A DNA stretch of 64,000 nt from Acanthamoeba lenticulata (lineage: Eukaryota; Discosea; Longamoebia; Acanthamoebidae): NCBI GenBank assembly GCA_002179805.1, contig NAVB01000201.1:1-64000 (forward strand), read 5' to 3'. Below, in pieces: positions 43,630 through 54,426 of this stretch. Each line of letters starts with the position of its first letter. Position 1 is the stretch's first letter. The position numbers and the translations under genes were made by a program. The notes beneath the pieces are model-generated. The model saw nothing but the letters and a program-made list of their open reading frames with translations. It did not search any database and had not been told where the DNA came from.

Positions 43630-43858
43630 GAAGCAACAACAACAACAATAAAACGTGGTCTACACACAACCGTTCCTCTTGTTCTCTTTTCACACGCCAA
43701 CTGGCGACAAGACAACCTGGCGTTGCGGGGCGGCAGCTTGTCGCCGGTTCCCCCGCTTTTACCGAAAGGCGCTTCTCACCAGCCCACAGAACCGTTCTGG
43801 ACCAGGCGCTGGAGGAAGAGGCAGCAGCCCACAGAAATCACAACACATAGGCTCAAAG

Positions 43859-45258
43859 ATGGATGCAACAAAGGAAGTGTGGCGCTCTCTGTCTGAAAAG
43901 TGGACTGGGACACTCACCAGCAAGCAAGAATGGCCTGAAACGGATTCAGCAGCAGCATCTTCTGTCTCTTCTCCTTCAGCTGCGTGGGATGCGCAACAGC
44001 CCATGTCGTTCAAACCATCGTCGGCAGCCTTAACAGCGCCTTCCCTCCTTTCAAGCATCAAATCTACAGCCGCACACTCGCTGACAGCAGTCAAGATGGC
44101 AGCGGCCACAGTCACTGGGTCGGCCTACTCGCGGACCTCAGTCGTCGAGGGCGAGATCATCAAGGCTGGCTACGTGATCAGCATCTCCGGCTGGCAAGCC
44201 ATGTGGCCTGGCCTCAACGTGCTCGAGCTCACAACAACTGGCCTTCGCCTGCTCGTGCGGCCTCTCATAGCAAATCAATCAATGCGCTACTTGGGAGTAG
44301 TACTGACCACTACTTTACACACAGAATGAAGAAAGGCAAGAGGTCAAGGCGGACATGCGGCTGGCGGCCGTGGCTGAGGTAAGCCTCCATGAGCACAACC
44401 CCATCCAGTTCATCGTGCGCGGCTCAAGCACCTGGACCCTCGAGTGCCGCGACGTGCGCGACGCCGCCGACTGGGTCGCCACCATCCAGTACGTGCGGCT
44501 CGCATGTGACATGAGCGTGTGTCGAGGATTGACCCACCCGGGGGCGCCTTTGCAGGAACGCCATGAACGAGCACCACTGCGGCCTCGATGGCGCGAAGCC
44601 GATCAGCCCGCTGGCTATGCGGCGCTCACGCGCGTCCACGGCCCCGGCCCCAGTCATGCCTCCGCGCCGCTCCAGCACCGCCGCCGTCGCCACTGGAGGC
44701 TCTGGGTTGGGTTCCACTTCGCCGACGTGGTCGTCCCCGTCGTCGTCGCCGCCCGCCAAATCGTCACTTTCGATGTCGTCGCTCCCGTCGATCGACGCGC
44801 CGCTGGAAATGAGCTTCGCCTTTGACGCCCAACGCGACGCCGCAACAACGACCCAAGCCAGTCCAGACCTGTTGTTGGGCAGCGGGTCGGAGCCGTCTGG
44901 GTCCATAAAGATCGCGCTGCCGCTGTCTCCTTCGTCGGCATCGACAACCGGCAAGAGGCAGCGGGCCCACACCTACGGCGTAGCTGCGCCGATGACGCCC
45001 ACCAGCGGCTCGGCGTCCCGCCTGCGCTCGCCCACCATCTCGCGGACGACCTCGACCGAGCGGAGAGCCACCGCGCCCACAGCTCCCTTGTCACGAGACG
45101 CACAGACTGCGTGGGACCCATTTGGCGAGGCCTTTGCCTCGCCGCTGTCTCCGCTCGCGCCCGCTTCCTCGTCGTCGCAGCACGTGCCCGCAGTGCCTTC
45201 GCCTGCAAGCCCGGTGGCTCGCTCGGACGACTCCCCCCTGATTGATTTCTTGAGCTGA
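43859..45258 (+). CDS. PH-domain-like protein with Ser/Pro-rich tail
   Basis: The first 90 residues are Ser/Ala-rich (KEVWRSLSEKWTGTLTSKQE). A PH-like fold follows over three exons: VVEGEIIKAGYVISISGWQA, LNVLELTTTGLRLLVRP, AAVAEVSLHEHNPIQFIVRG and TLECRDVRDAADWVATIQ, ending in the expected Trp helix. The remaining 220 residues are low-complexity Ser/Pro/Thr with many SP sites and end SDDSPLIDFLS. PH domains bind phosphoinositides or proteins; the ligand is unknown. The ATG at 43859 is chosen because it starts the best coding stretch. Confidence 0.7.
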
Positions 45259-45612
45259 TGAAACGGTTGGTCCTCTACTACGCGATGATGAATCGGTGCA
45301 GCAAAGACTTGTTGTTGGCAGTTTCTGGGAGGTTGAGCAGCACGCCAAGAAGACCAACTTGTCGACGTGCTGGTTGTTTCAGTCGACCCTAATCGTGACG
45401 TGGTCAGATAGGTGTCATCATCGAAGTTAGGGACAGTGAGCAGATGGCAGAAGAAGCCTTGTGGTGGAGCAGTTCTTCCCCATGGCTTCCCATATAGCCT
45501 TCTGCAGAAATCCAACAGTTCCATGAAAGGAAATCCACGACATGGCGTAGGGCTGGCGTGCTCACTCCCAGCATCGTCTTCGTAGCTGTAGCATATTTTC
45601 TTTTATTCTTTT
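45259..45612. other. intergenic, 3' flank of PH gene and of retroelement
   Basis: 354 bp between the PH-protein stop and the last frame of the retroelement. A T-rich run at about 45594-45615 could end a minus-strand element. No coding frame supported. Confidence 0.4.
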
Positions 45613-48600
45613 TTACCGCCACATCCTTTCCTTCCTTCCGTACAAAGACTCTCGCCAGAAACGCAGGGCGCCACTAGCACCGGCACTTCCGCCGCTACTC
45701 CAACAGATGGACTGCCCCGAATCGGTCCCCAGCACTGCCCACATCTCCTTGCGGTGAATTCGCCACTCGCGCTCCTCCTCCGAGAAAGCTCCACGCGCCT
45801 CCTGGCAGCACTCCGGCAAGCATCCGCCCCAGCCATAGCCAGAAGCGTTGGTCTGGACCGTCAGCACCCTCGAGGGGCGCCAGATAGGCGCCCCCTGCCG
45901 CCGCCGCATATTTGCCCGCAGGAAACGCAAGTCCGCCCTCGCCTCGCTTGCCGCAACGCGTAGACCGCGCCCGCCACTCAGGCCAGCTCCCTCCGCGTTC
46001 TCCACGGCTGATCGTTTTCGGCGCACAGCTCCTCGGCCTTCCGCAGCTTGTCCTCCGGCGCCTTGAACAAGCCGTTCTTCAGGTCGACCACGAGGCCCAG
46101 CACCTCCGCCTCCTGCGTAGGCTCCCAGCAGCCCTTGGTGGGCTCGCGCACCCAGCCCAGCTGCTCCAAGAGAGGGGCTATCAGCCTGTCGCGCACTAGG
46201 AGCAGCTCCTCCTTCGTGGCTGCCAGCACCACGAAGTCGTCGAGGTAGGCCGTCACGAAGACGCCCTTCTCCCGCCACGCCCGGAGCATGCAGCGCACTA
46301 TCTTGGTGAATGCCCATGGCGAGAGCCGTAGGCCGAACGGCAAAACCCGGTACCGGAACCAGCGCCTGCCCACTTGAAAGCCTAGCATGGCCCGCGTCTC
46401 CTCCTCCATGGACATGTGGTGGTAGCCTTGCGCGAGATTGAAGGTGATCATCCACCACCCTGTCCCCGCAAGCCTTGCCAGTGAGGCCAACCCCTTGAAC
46501 TTGCACCGCCGCTCCGCCAAGGCCGAGTTGATCGCCCGCATGTCGATCACCAGGCGCCCTTCTTCGCCACCAAGAACACCGGCGAGATGTACTTGATGCC
46601 TGGAGGCCGCTCGTCGCCCTCGCCCATGGACTCCACCGCCTGGTGGCGCAGCAGGCGGTCGAGCTCCTTCTTGAGCCACTCCACCTGCTCGCCGTTGAAC
46701 TCGTAGACCCGCGTGTCCTCCGTGACCAACCGGATCAACATTGCTGGCAAGCCCTGAGCAATCCACGCCAGCACCTGCTCGGTGGCCCCGATCTTCTTCC
46801 ATTCCTCCACTCACTGCTTGAGCCGTCCCACCACGCAAATCTCCTCCCCCAGCACCGCCGGGCACGCGTGTCTGTCTTCCACGTTCCCATTGGGTGCCAC
46901 TGGCTCCACTAGCACTGGCTGCTCCACCACGCGCTGCACCTCCTCGTGCTGCACCTCCTTGTGCGCCATCTTGCCGCCTACCACCACGCACTCCTGCTCC
47001 TCGTTCCTCCCAACCACGCCCACCACGTCCTCCACTTGCACCACCACGGCCTCCTCCACTGGCGGCACTATTGCTGGCCTGCCCCAAAGCGCTTGGGGCA
47101 GTCTCGCACAAAGTGGCCCACGTCGCCGCACAGGAAGCAGTTCCGGCTGTCCTGGCCGCCGCGCTGAGCTGCCGATCCTCTGCCGCTCCTGCTTGTCGGG
47201 TGGGCAGCCACTTGGGGGAAGGCGGCAGCTGGGCTTGACCCCCACCCTGCAGTGGCACCCTCCTGCATCATGCCCCAGCCGGCCAGGCTGGTCAATCCCC
47301 ACCTGCTGGCGCAGCCCACCTCCATTGCCTGGGGGGGGGGCTGTAGCTGGGACCCCCAGCCCCCACTCCAGCTGCTCACACTGTCCCTTTGGCGAAACCC
47401 CTGTGGCTGCCAGCCCTCCTTGGACACCAACTTCCTTGCGCTGGCAATCTCATCAGCAAACTCATCTAAAAAACTGCCCACATCACATTTCAGCTTCACC
47501 ACCACCAACCAGCTCTCCCACTCACCAGTGACAACCTGCACTCCTCACCACTTAATCTCATCCAATGCTTCCTTGACCACCTTGCACAACTCAACAAGAT
47601 CATCCACATCTGCACCAGACAGGATTCACCCCACTCACACAATGAAGTCATGTTGCATGACATTTCAAACTTGATCTCCAGCCACATCTTCTCTACTTCC
47701 ATTTGCCATTTGAGTTGATTGTATGAAGTTGTCAGCTGCCCCACTTCTGCCAAGAGAGACTTCCTTGTACTGGCAATCTTGTTGGTGAACTTGTTTAAAA
47801 AACTGCCTGTGTTGTGTTTCAGCTTTGCCGCCACTGACCAGCTCTCCTGCTTGCCAGTGACAACCTGTGCTCCTTGCTGCTTGATCTCATCCAATGCTTC
47901 CTTGACTGCCTTGTGCAACTTGATGAGATTGTCCATGTCTGTGCTGGACAGGATTTGCCCCATTTGCATGATGAAGTTGTACTTGTACTGGTTGTGTGAT
48001 ATTTCAAACTTAATCTCCAGCCACATCTTCTCTGCCTCTGTTTGCTACTTGAGCTGATTGTATAAAGTTGTCAACTTCTGCCAAAAAAAACTGATCTACA
48101 ACTTGGTCACTCTCCATAGCCTTGCACAAGAGCTCCCCAAGCTGCTTGGCCTGGCTGGTGGAAAAGACTTCTTGCAATTGCCTCTGATTGCACTGTTTTT
48201 ACACCTTTGCCAGGCTGTCAGCTTGCCCTTGCTTGATGTCCTCCTTTTCAGGCTCCTCCTCTTTGCTATCCATGTCTTCCTCCTTGTTGAACTCCTTTTT
48301 GTCCTCCTCCTCCTTGTCCTCCTGGTCACCCAGGCTATCTTGTCACTGTTTCTTTGCCCCCTGCCTACCAGGGGCCCTTGGTGCCACCCTGCCCTGACCA
48401 CTAGCTGCAAAGGCGCCCCCAGTAGCATCCAGCTGCTTGTCTTTCCATATTGGATTTTTGCCTTCTGCAGCATGCCCAGTATCTCCAAATTGATGGTCAG
48501 CAGCTGGATATGTGATGCTTCCTGCTGCCTTGTTGATGTGGTAACCACTGCAGGTGTAGATGTGTTGCCATCCTTTAGGGCATCCTCTGGTTGCATAACT

Positions 48601-48660
48601 GTGCAGATGTGCTGTCCTATCAGGTGCATATAGTTGAGGCCCCTCTCAACCACTCATGTG
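45613..48660 (-). mobile_element. degenerate retrotransposon, DIRS/Ngaro-like gag-RT-RNase H
   Basis: Read on the minus strand. A gag-like region (about 48650-47070) has coiled-coil repeats and a CCHC knuckle, CFLCGDVGHFVRDC. The reverse transcriptase is split between frames: PPGIKYISPVFLVAKKGA in one, then RLVIDMRAINSALAERRCKF, YHHMSMEEETRAMLGF, RVLPFGLRLSPWAFTKIV and the YxDD box in FVTAYLDDFVVLAAT in another. RNase H follows closely in a third frame: LTVQTNASGYGWGGCLPE, with Asn where the catalytic Asp is expected. The short RT-RNase H gap recalls DIRS or Ngaro elements (tentative). Frameshifts near 46550 and 46000 and the changed residue show that it is dead. No LTR or recombinase was found. 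Confidence 0.72.
47431..48085 (-). repeat. two-copy tandem duplication (about 329 bp unit) in CpG-empty gag region
   Basis: Copy A is at 47431-47759 and copy B at 47760-48085. Both encode, on the minus strand, a coiled-coil unit with KEALDEIK and QVVTG near the start. The two copies differ chiefly by CA in A against TG in B on the + strand, at about two dozen sites; one site keeps CG in B. Example: cccacatcacattt in A against cctgtgttgtgttt in B, both derivable from one sequence with CG at each place. Confidence 0.85.
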
Positions 48661-48949
48661 ACCATTCTCCTCAACTTTGTGCCTGCACCAGCTCCACTCC
48701 CATCAGCATCAGCTCTCTTTCCCAAGGCAGTCACTACCTTTCATGTGTTTTTTGCTGAAAGGTTCAATGACCTCATGATGCTTCTCATGCCCTCTGGGGA
48801 GAGTGAAGAACCTTAACAGCTTTCCATGGGCCTGGGTAAGGACCCCAGTGTGGGCCAGCAATTTTGTACAGAAATTAATCTTGTGAAGTTGTAATTTTAG
48901 TGCTTCAGCCACATGCAATATAATATACTATTTTGATTTGAATTTAGAG
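48661..48949. other. CpG-poor filler between retroelement remnant and PGK pseudogene
   Basis: About 290 bp with no CpG seen. A 69-codon minus frame (48709-48918) has no recognisable domain. Nothing else supported. Confidence 0.35.
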
Positions 48950-49857
48950 GTTGGTGGCAATATTGGTGTCAGAGAGAGCAGAGACAGTGTACAAATCCTG
49001 ACTCTCAAGGAGCATGAATGAGACACCGCCACCCATGGAGATGTGTATGACTTTGTCCATGGTGCCTTGTTGTTCCACCAGTGTGGCCATGTCACTACCA
49101 CCTGCCACAGAAAACAACATCATCAGCCTTTAAAACAGTCATCTATGAACTCACCAACATAGTGCTGTTTTTGGTGGCCTTGAAGATGGTTGAAAAGGGG
49201 TCTTTGGAGCCTTTAGCAAAAGCTGGGAACTCAAAGATACTGGTAGGTCCATTCCAGACAATGGTTTTAGCATGGAAGACCACCTTGCAGAAGAGTTCAT
49301 AGCTCTTGGGGCCAATATTGAGGCCCTGCCAGCTGTTGGGGATGCCCTCAGTATTGGTTGCAGCACCCACCTGGGTGTCCTTGCTGAACTTGTTGGTGGT
49401 CATGTTGTCCATGGGGAAGTGGAGCTTGATGCTGTTTTTCTTGGCCTTGGCCATGATGTCTTTATCTTGGCGCTGCCTTTGTCAATGATGGACTTGCTGA
49501 TCTTGACACCATAGACCACTTTCCTTCCTTGTCCACACTGGAGCCCTCCTCCTCAATGTGGAAGCGCAAGTTCTCCAGCAGGACAACCTCGCCTGTTGTG
49601 GCAAGGCCCAGCTGAGCATGTTAGTCCTCTGTTGACACAAAAGCATGCAGCAGTTGATGGGAGGGTCATACCACACTTGAGGTTGGCACAAGCCTGCTCA
49701 ACCTAGGGGCCCACACAATCCTCTAGGAACTTGATGTCCCTTCAAAAAAAAAGGGACAAAGATAGATTAACAGTAGATCAGTGCAAAAACAAGATTGGTC
49801 ATACTTGTCAAGGAACTTGCTGAAGACTTTAGCAACAGGGTAGAGTTGGAGCACCTA
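48950..49857 (-). pseudogene. phosphoglycerate kinase pseudogene
   Basis: On the minus strand, PGK pieces appear in the right order but in changing frames: PVAKVFSKFLDK, FLEDCVGP then VEQACAN, VVLLENLRFHIEEEG, the middle segment GPKSYELFCKVVFHAK, TIVWNGPTSIFEFPAFAKG, an apparent intron, then GGGDTATLVEQQGTMDKVIH and SMGGGVSFMLLES. Known PGK carries FLxDCVG, LENLRFHxEEEG, WNGPxGVFExxxFxxGT and GGGDT. Stops and frameshifts break it (for example after CVGP), and the N-terminal nucleotide-independent part is missing. A kept intron argues for a DNA-level copy rather than a processed one. The sequence has almost no CpG. Confidence 0.82.
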
Positions 49858-50014
49858 TTCTCCACTCCAACTTTCCGGCAGATTCTGCTGATGCATCACC
49901 CAAGCACCCTTGACTCGGCGCAGGTGGTGCACGCAACGACGAGGAACGCGTCTTTTCACGCTGCGTGAAAGAAACATACAAGAGGTTGTTTTGGGGAAGG
50001 CACGCTGCACCACA

Positions 50015-51596
50015 TCATCTGCGAGTGCGGCCCCGCGGTGTGGTCGCCCTGTGCGTGATGGGCAGCTCCTCCTCGCCCTCGTCCTCCTCCTCTTGCTCGC
50101 TCTGGGGCTTCTGCTTGCTGCTGCCCTTGCCCTTGCTCCCGGAGGCCTTGCTGCCGGCCTTGGCCTTGGTGGCCCGCGTCTTCGTCGCTTTCTCTTCTTC
50201 TTCTTCTTCTTCCTCTTCCTCCTCTTGCTCTGACTTGTCCTCAGCTTCCTCCTCTTCTTGCGCTTTTCGGCTGCGGGAGGTACAAAATTTATTCCACATT
50301 TTCGCAAATTAAAAATGTACATAACAAGAGCACGGTGGACACCGAGGGTCAACCGTCCTTCTTCCACCGCAACCTGACGCGCCCACCCTTTCTCGTGCTC
50401 TGTTCAAGCGCCTCCAGGCTATGGAACGTGAAGTTGCCGCTGGGCTTGTCTCGCCACCCCATCTCGGAGCCTGGGTGGTCGCTCCTTTGTTCATCTCCGG
50501 CCATCACGCTGCCTCTCCTCTTCTTGTGCTTACGTTCGGGGCTGGTCTCTCCTTCCTCCACGCCCTTCTTCCGGCGTGGTGTCCTTGCTCGAGCTGGCGG
50601 ACAATCGAGTTCTTTCGGCTTTCGCACGCCGTTGTCGGGTTCATCCCGTGGTGGTGGGCGGTGAAGATGATCCGCCCAGGTGGGGGAAGAGCCAGACTGC
50701 GCCGTTGCCGGGGCCTGCTGCATAGACGGACAGAAAGTGGGCGAGGGAGGAAGTGGGAGTGGTGGGTGGTGGTGAGGAGGATTGAGGGGCAATGGTGGGT
50801 GGTGCGCGTGAGGGCCATTGTGATGCGCGTGGCCACCATAGGGGTTCGGAGCGGCGTAGTAACAGGCGGCGAGGGAGAGGTAGTAGAACAGCGCGGCGCT
50901 GTCGTGGGGCGTCTGAGGCAGCTGCACCCCTGCTGCAGAAGCGAGAGCGGAGATCGGGTTGATGGCCGAGGTGGTGGTATTCAGCTCTAAGGGAGAAGGA
51001 AACGATGGAGGAGGAAACGATGGTGAAGGAGCCGGGGCAGACAGGAAAGGCAGATGTCCTCCACGAGGAGGAGCGGGGAAGTTGATTCGCTCTGGATCAC
51101 TCGACGTGAAGGAAGATGGCGAAGGGAGGAGCCGACGAGGGTGTGGGGTTGGTATCGTAGGAGGACGTGGTGGCTCTCGCCAATGAATCAACGGTGGCCC
51201 AGGAAATGATGAAGCTGCGTACGCAGCAGCTTCTTCTCGCAGGTCGCCTGGAGATGGACTTTCGGACGAGCTCACGTCATGTGTCTTCGCTGCCTTGATG
51301 AGCCGAGGCGGAGGCCTCGACCGACGCTCATCTTCACCCCCTGCGCTAGCGGCAGCGTATGGTGGGTGGTGAACGTCTTGATTAGGCCCTGCGGCTGTGA
51401 CCTCGGCGCTGACTGTGGGTTGTTCGCTTGATACGACCCCCATGGAAGATGTGGTCTGATCTTCTTCATCTTCTTCGTCCTCCCAAGGCCTGTGGTGCCG
51501 GCGAAGCCGCCGAGGTGGAGGAGGTGCAGGGGTGGGCAGTGGACCATTTGTTCTGGACGCGTGAGGAGTTGTCTTGTTCGTGTGGTGGAGCTGCAT
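50015..51596 (-). CDS. proline-rich low-complexity protein with acidic C-terminus, unknown
   Basis: From MQLHHTNKTTPHASRTNGP, a 400-residue Pro/Ser/His-rich protein (PPLPLNPPHHHPPLPLPPSP) with basic patches (ARTPRRKKGVEEGETSPERK). A first stop lies at 50349. However, the acidic frame at 50015-50270 has almost exclusively G or C at third positions and can be joined in frame by an intron from GTTGCGG (about 50376) to the acceptor CCCGCAG, giving VSRKAQEEEEAEDKSE and the end TPRGRTRR. I therefore extend the gene to 50015. A shorter form ending at 50349 is possible, with the AATAAA near 50290 as its poly(A) signal. No domain recognised. Confidence 0.5.
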
Positions 51597-52450
51597 GGCG
51601 TGGAAACGCTGAGACTGACGGCTGGCCGGGAGCTAGTTGGGGGACTGGCGGAATCAGCCATGCAGAATATGGCCGCGCAGCACCGACCAGTAGGCAAAAA
51701 GATCACGTTGGCCAATTGCGCGATTTAGCCCTGTTGCCTTTAATGGTTTCCGACGTAACCGCACGCTGCCATCTCGCCTCCTGCACCTGAGTGCACGTTT
51801 AGGAGTCATAGTGAACGACCTCCTCAACCTTGCCTTTTCTTACGACCAGAATCTCTTGTTTGTGTGGTCTTCTGTATGCAGCGGCTGAAACACCTTCACA
51901 AGGCACCACCCTCAGGGGCACGCGCTGGCACCAGCCCAACACTCCGTAACAAGCACGTTCGCCGCGGCAGGTCACGCTGCCTCCCCGGTGACGCCAAGTT
52001 ATGCTTGGTATTTTGTTTTATTTTATTTCATTCTATTTTCCGGAGTGTCTGCTGCGGCGACTGTGCGACGCAGGACCACCTCTCATTCTTCCGCCATCGC
52101 ACAGGTGAAGGTCTGCCGCGACTCTCTTGAGGGGCGCTCGTGGACACGAGGCTAGATTCCCTGCCAAATAGCTCGGATATTCAGGTCGGATAGACCACAG
52201 TGCCAGGCCCGTGTGTGGTTGGTTAATGGGAGTAGTGCTGTACTCCTCCCGACCCAGGAAGAAGAAGACGACAACGAAGCTAACGTGGCCACGACACGGG
52301 CGTACCCAGTGGTACTGTCGCGTGTTGGAAAGTTGTTCGTCTGCAAAGAAGAAAAGAGAAAGGTGAGGCAAGCATAGGAGACACGCTTCAATTCCTCCTC
52401 CCCCCCTCTTCTTCCGCTTGAAACAACCTTGCGACTAGAAGAACAAGAAG
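51597..52450. other. intergenic, no gene supported
   Basis: 854 bp between two divergent genes. Open frames here (for example 51864-52130 on +) lack domain matches and coding-like third positions. It must hold both promoters. No tRNA or repeat seen. Confidence 0.4.
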
Positions 52451-54245
52451 ATGGCGACAAGATTGTTGGGCTCCATGCCCTCCTCTTCCACCCTGGGTTC
52501 TTCGGCCTCTGCAATGGCGAGGCCTCATGCCGACAGCGCACCTCCCGCCCTGCGCTCCTTCCGCTCAGACACAGACGTAGCCAACCAGGTACGCCTCAAA
52601 TGACTTCCTCAGACGTCCCAAGCCTTCATTCTGTTCTACCCCCCCCCCACCACCCGCTTTCGTTCTTTTGTGTGGGTCATTCCATGCATTCCTGACGTGC
52701 GCCTTTGGTAGAGGATGGTGGTGCGGATCTACTTCTCTGATGGGGCGTTCAAGAGGTACACGACCCACCCTTCTCCCCAATTCTGCTACAACACGACTTG
52801 TGGCTGAGACTGAGGTGGGTTCTAACCGGGGAGCAGCATCATGATCAACGGCCTCACGACGGCCAACGAGGCATGCCTCATGTTCGCCGAGAAGGTGCGG
52901 ATGGAGCGCTTCCAGAAGAGCTTCCAGCTGAAGGAAGTCACGCCCTCTGTCCGTACGTAGCGCAGTTCTCCCGCCCTTTTCGGTGGTGTCGGCGATCTCC
53001 TCACCTCGTGCGATTGCGGTCGATTGCGCGTAGAGCGCATGGTCGACCCGAACGAGCGCCCGTTCGAGATCGTGCACCGGTGGATCAATGAGGGCTTCAA
53101 GCTCTCCATGGACGAGAAGTGGCGCTTCGTGTTCACCTTCACGCAGGAGGCCCAAAACCGCCTCCTCCGCAAGACCAAGCGCCTCCTCTTCTCGCAGGTG
53201 TGTTCCCTTCCCTTCCCTTCCCCCAAGTCACATATCGGCTCACGGCTATGATGACATGGCGCCACGTCAGCTCCAAAGCGAGCTCAAGCAGCAGCTCAAG
53301 AGCCAGCCGGCCTCGCGGGCGCCCCCGCCGCCGCCCAAGCGGCTCGCCCCCTCGTCCTCGGCGACGACCCGCCATGACGAGCCCCCGGACTGCGGCCGCG
53401 CGGCGGCCTTGCCAGCCTCCCCGCGCATGCACGCGTCCACCTCTTCCTCGTCCTCTTCATCACCATCACCATCATCATCATCTTCTTCTTATTCGCTTCT
53501 CGAGTCGTCGACATCGACTCCCGTCCGGCGGGACGAGCTCGAGGCCGACCAGGCGGCTTCGTCGTCGACACCCTTTTTTGTGTCGACGTCGCCCAGACCG
53601 CAGGCGTCGACACCGCCGCAGCCGCAGGCCGGCGGCGCCACGGGAACGCTCCGCGGCGGCTTCTCGTCGCTGCCGCCGCTCTCGACCTCGCCGCGCATGG
53701 CCCCGCAGGTGCCCTCGCCCCAGTCGGTCCCGCCCCAGCCCGCGCCGGTGGTGAGCTCGGTTCGAGGCCGGCGCCAAGCGCGGCCGTCGCCGCTGATGCT
53801 GGCCTCGTTCAACATCGACAGCGAGGCCCAGCTGGCCGCGGCCGAGACGCAGTACAACCTGGAATCGACCAGCAAGCTGGCCTCGGCCTACACCCCGGCC
53901 TCGCTCGCGGTCGATCCACCGGCGGCTTCAGTCGAGTTCGGGCTGGGCGACTTGCCGCCGCCGCCGGCGTCGATGCTCCCGCCGCCGCCTGTGCCCATGA
54001 TGATGAAGATGCCGACGATGGAAGCCGTGCCGGGGACCGACCGGGACAGCTACCTGTCGTCCTCGTCCTACGAGTCGGAGGAGGAGCGCGAGGGCGAGGA
54101 CGAGCTCGTGGCGATGCTCGTGCAGTCGACCCTGAAGGACAGCCAGGTGCGCGGGATGCCCCTGCGTGACTGCTCCGAGCAGATGATGAACAACCTCGAC
54201 GACGCGCTGGCCATGCTCGCCAAGCTCGAGTTCGACCTCGGCTAG
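52451..54245 (+). CDS. Ras-association (RA) domain protein with Ser/Pro-rich region
   Basis: Begins MATRLLGSMPSSSTLGSSAS. The RA-type ubiquitin fold is spread over four exons: MVVRIYFSDGAFKR, IMINGLTTANEACLMFAEKV, FQLKEVTPSV, ERMVDPNERPFEIVHRW and EKWRFVFTFTQEAQNRLL. The next exon joins as FSQ|LQSELKQQLKSQPASRA, and a long Ser/Pro/Ala region follows, ending in a short helical part (NNLDDALAMLAKLEFDLG). RA domains bind GTP-loaded Ras or Rap; the partner is unknown. Five introns. Convergent with the DGAT2-type gene. Confidence 0.76.
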
Positions 54246-54426
54246 ATGAGCATTCCAGACCTCATGCCTCCTCCTTCTCTTTCTTCGTTTTACTGTATAG
54301 CGACGCCATGCAGGGCCAGCCCGGACCACCCTGGACAACATTAAAGCCCCTTGACACCATGTAATTGAATAGTATTTACACATTTTATGTACATCATTTT
54401 TACATTTTGCCAAATAGTGGCGTGGC

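Noticed and set aside
47431..48085. CRISPR-like or satellite array
   Set aside because: Only two units, about 329 bp each, with coding character and no spacer structure.
45613..48660. Endogenous virus as the source of the reverse transcriptase
   Set aside because: No capsid protease, envelope or integrase is seen; RT and RNase H spacing fits a retrotransposon.
48950..49857. Processed (retrotransposed) or bacterial-transfer PGK
   Set aside because: An apparent GT-AG intron is kept, which argues against reverse transcription of mRNA and against a bacterial source.
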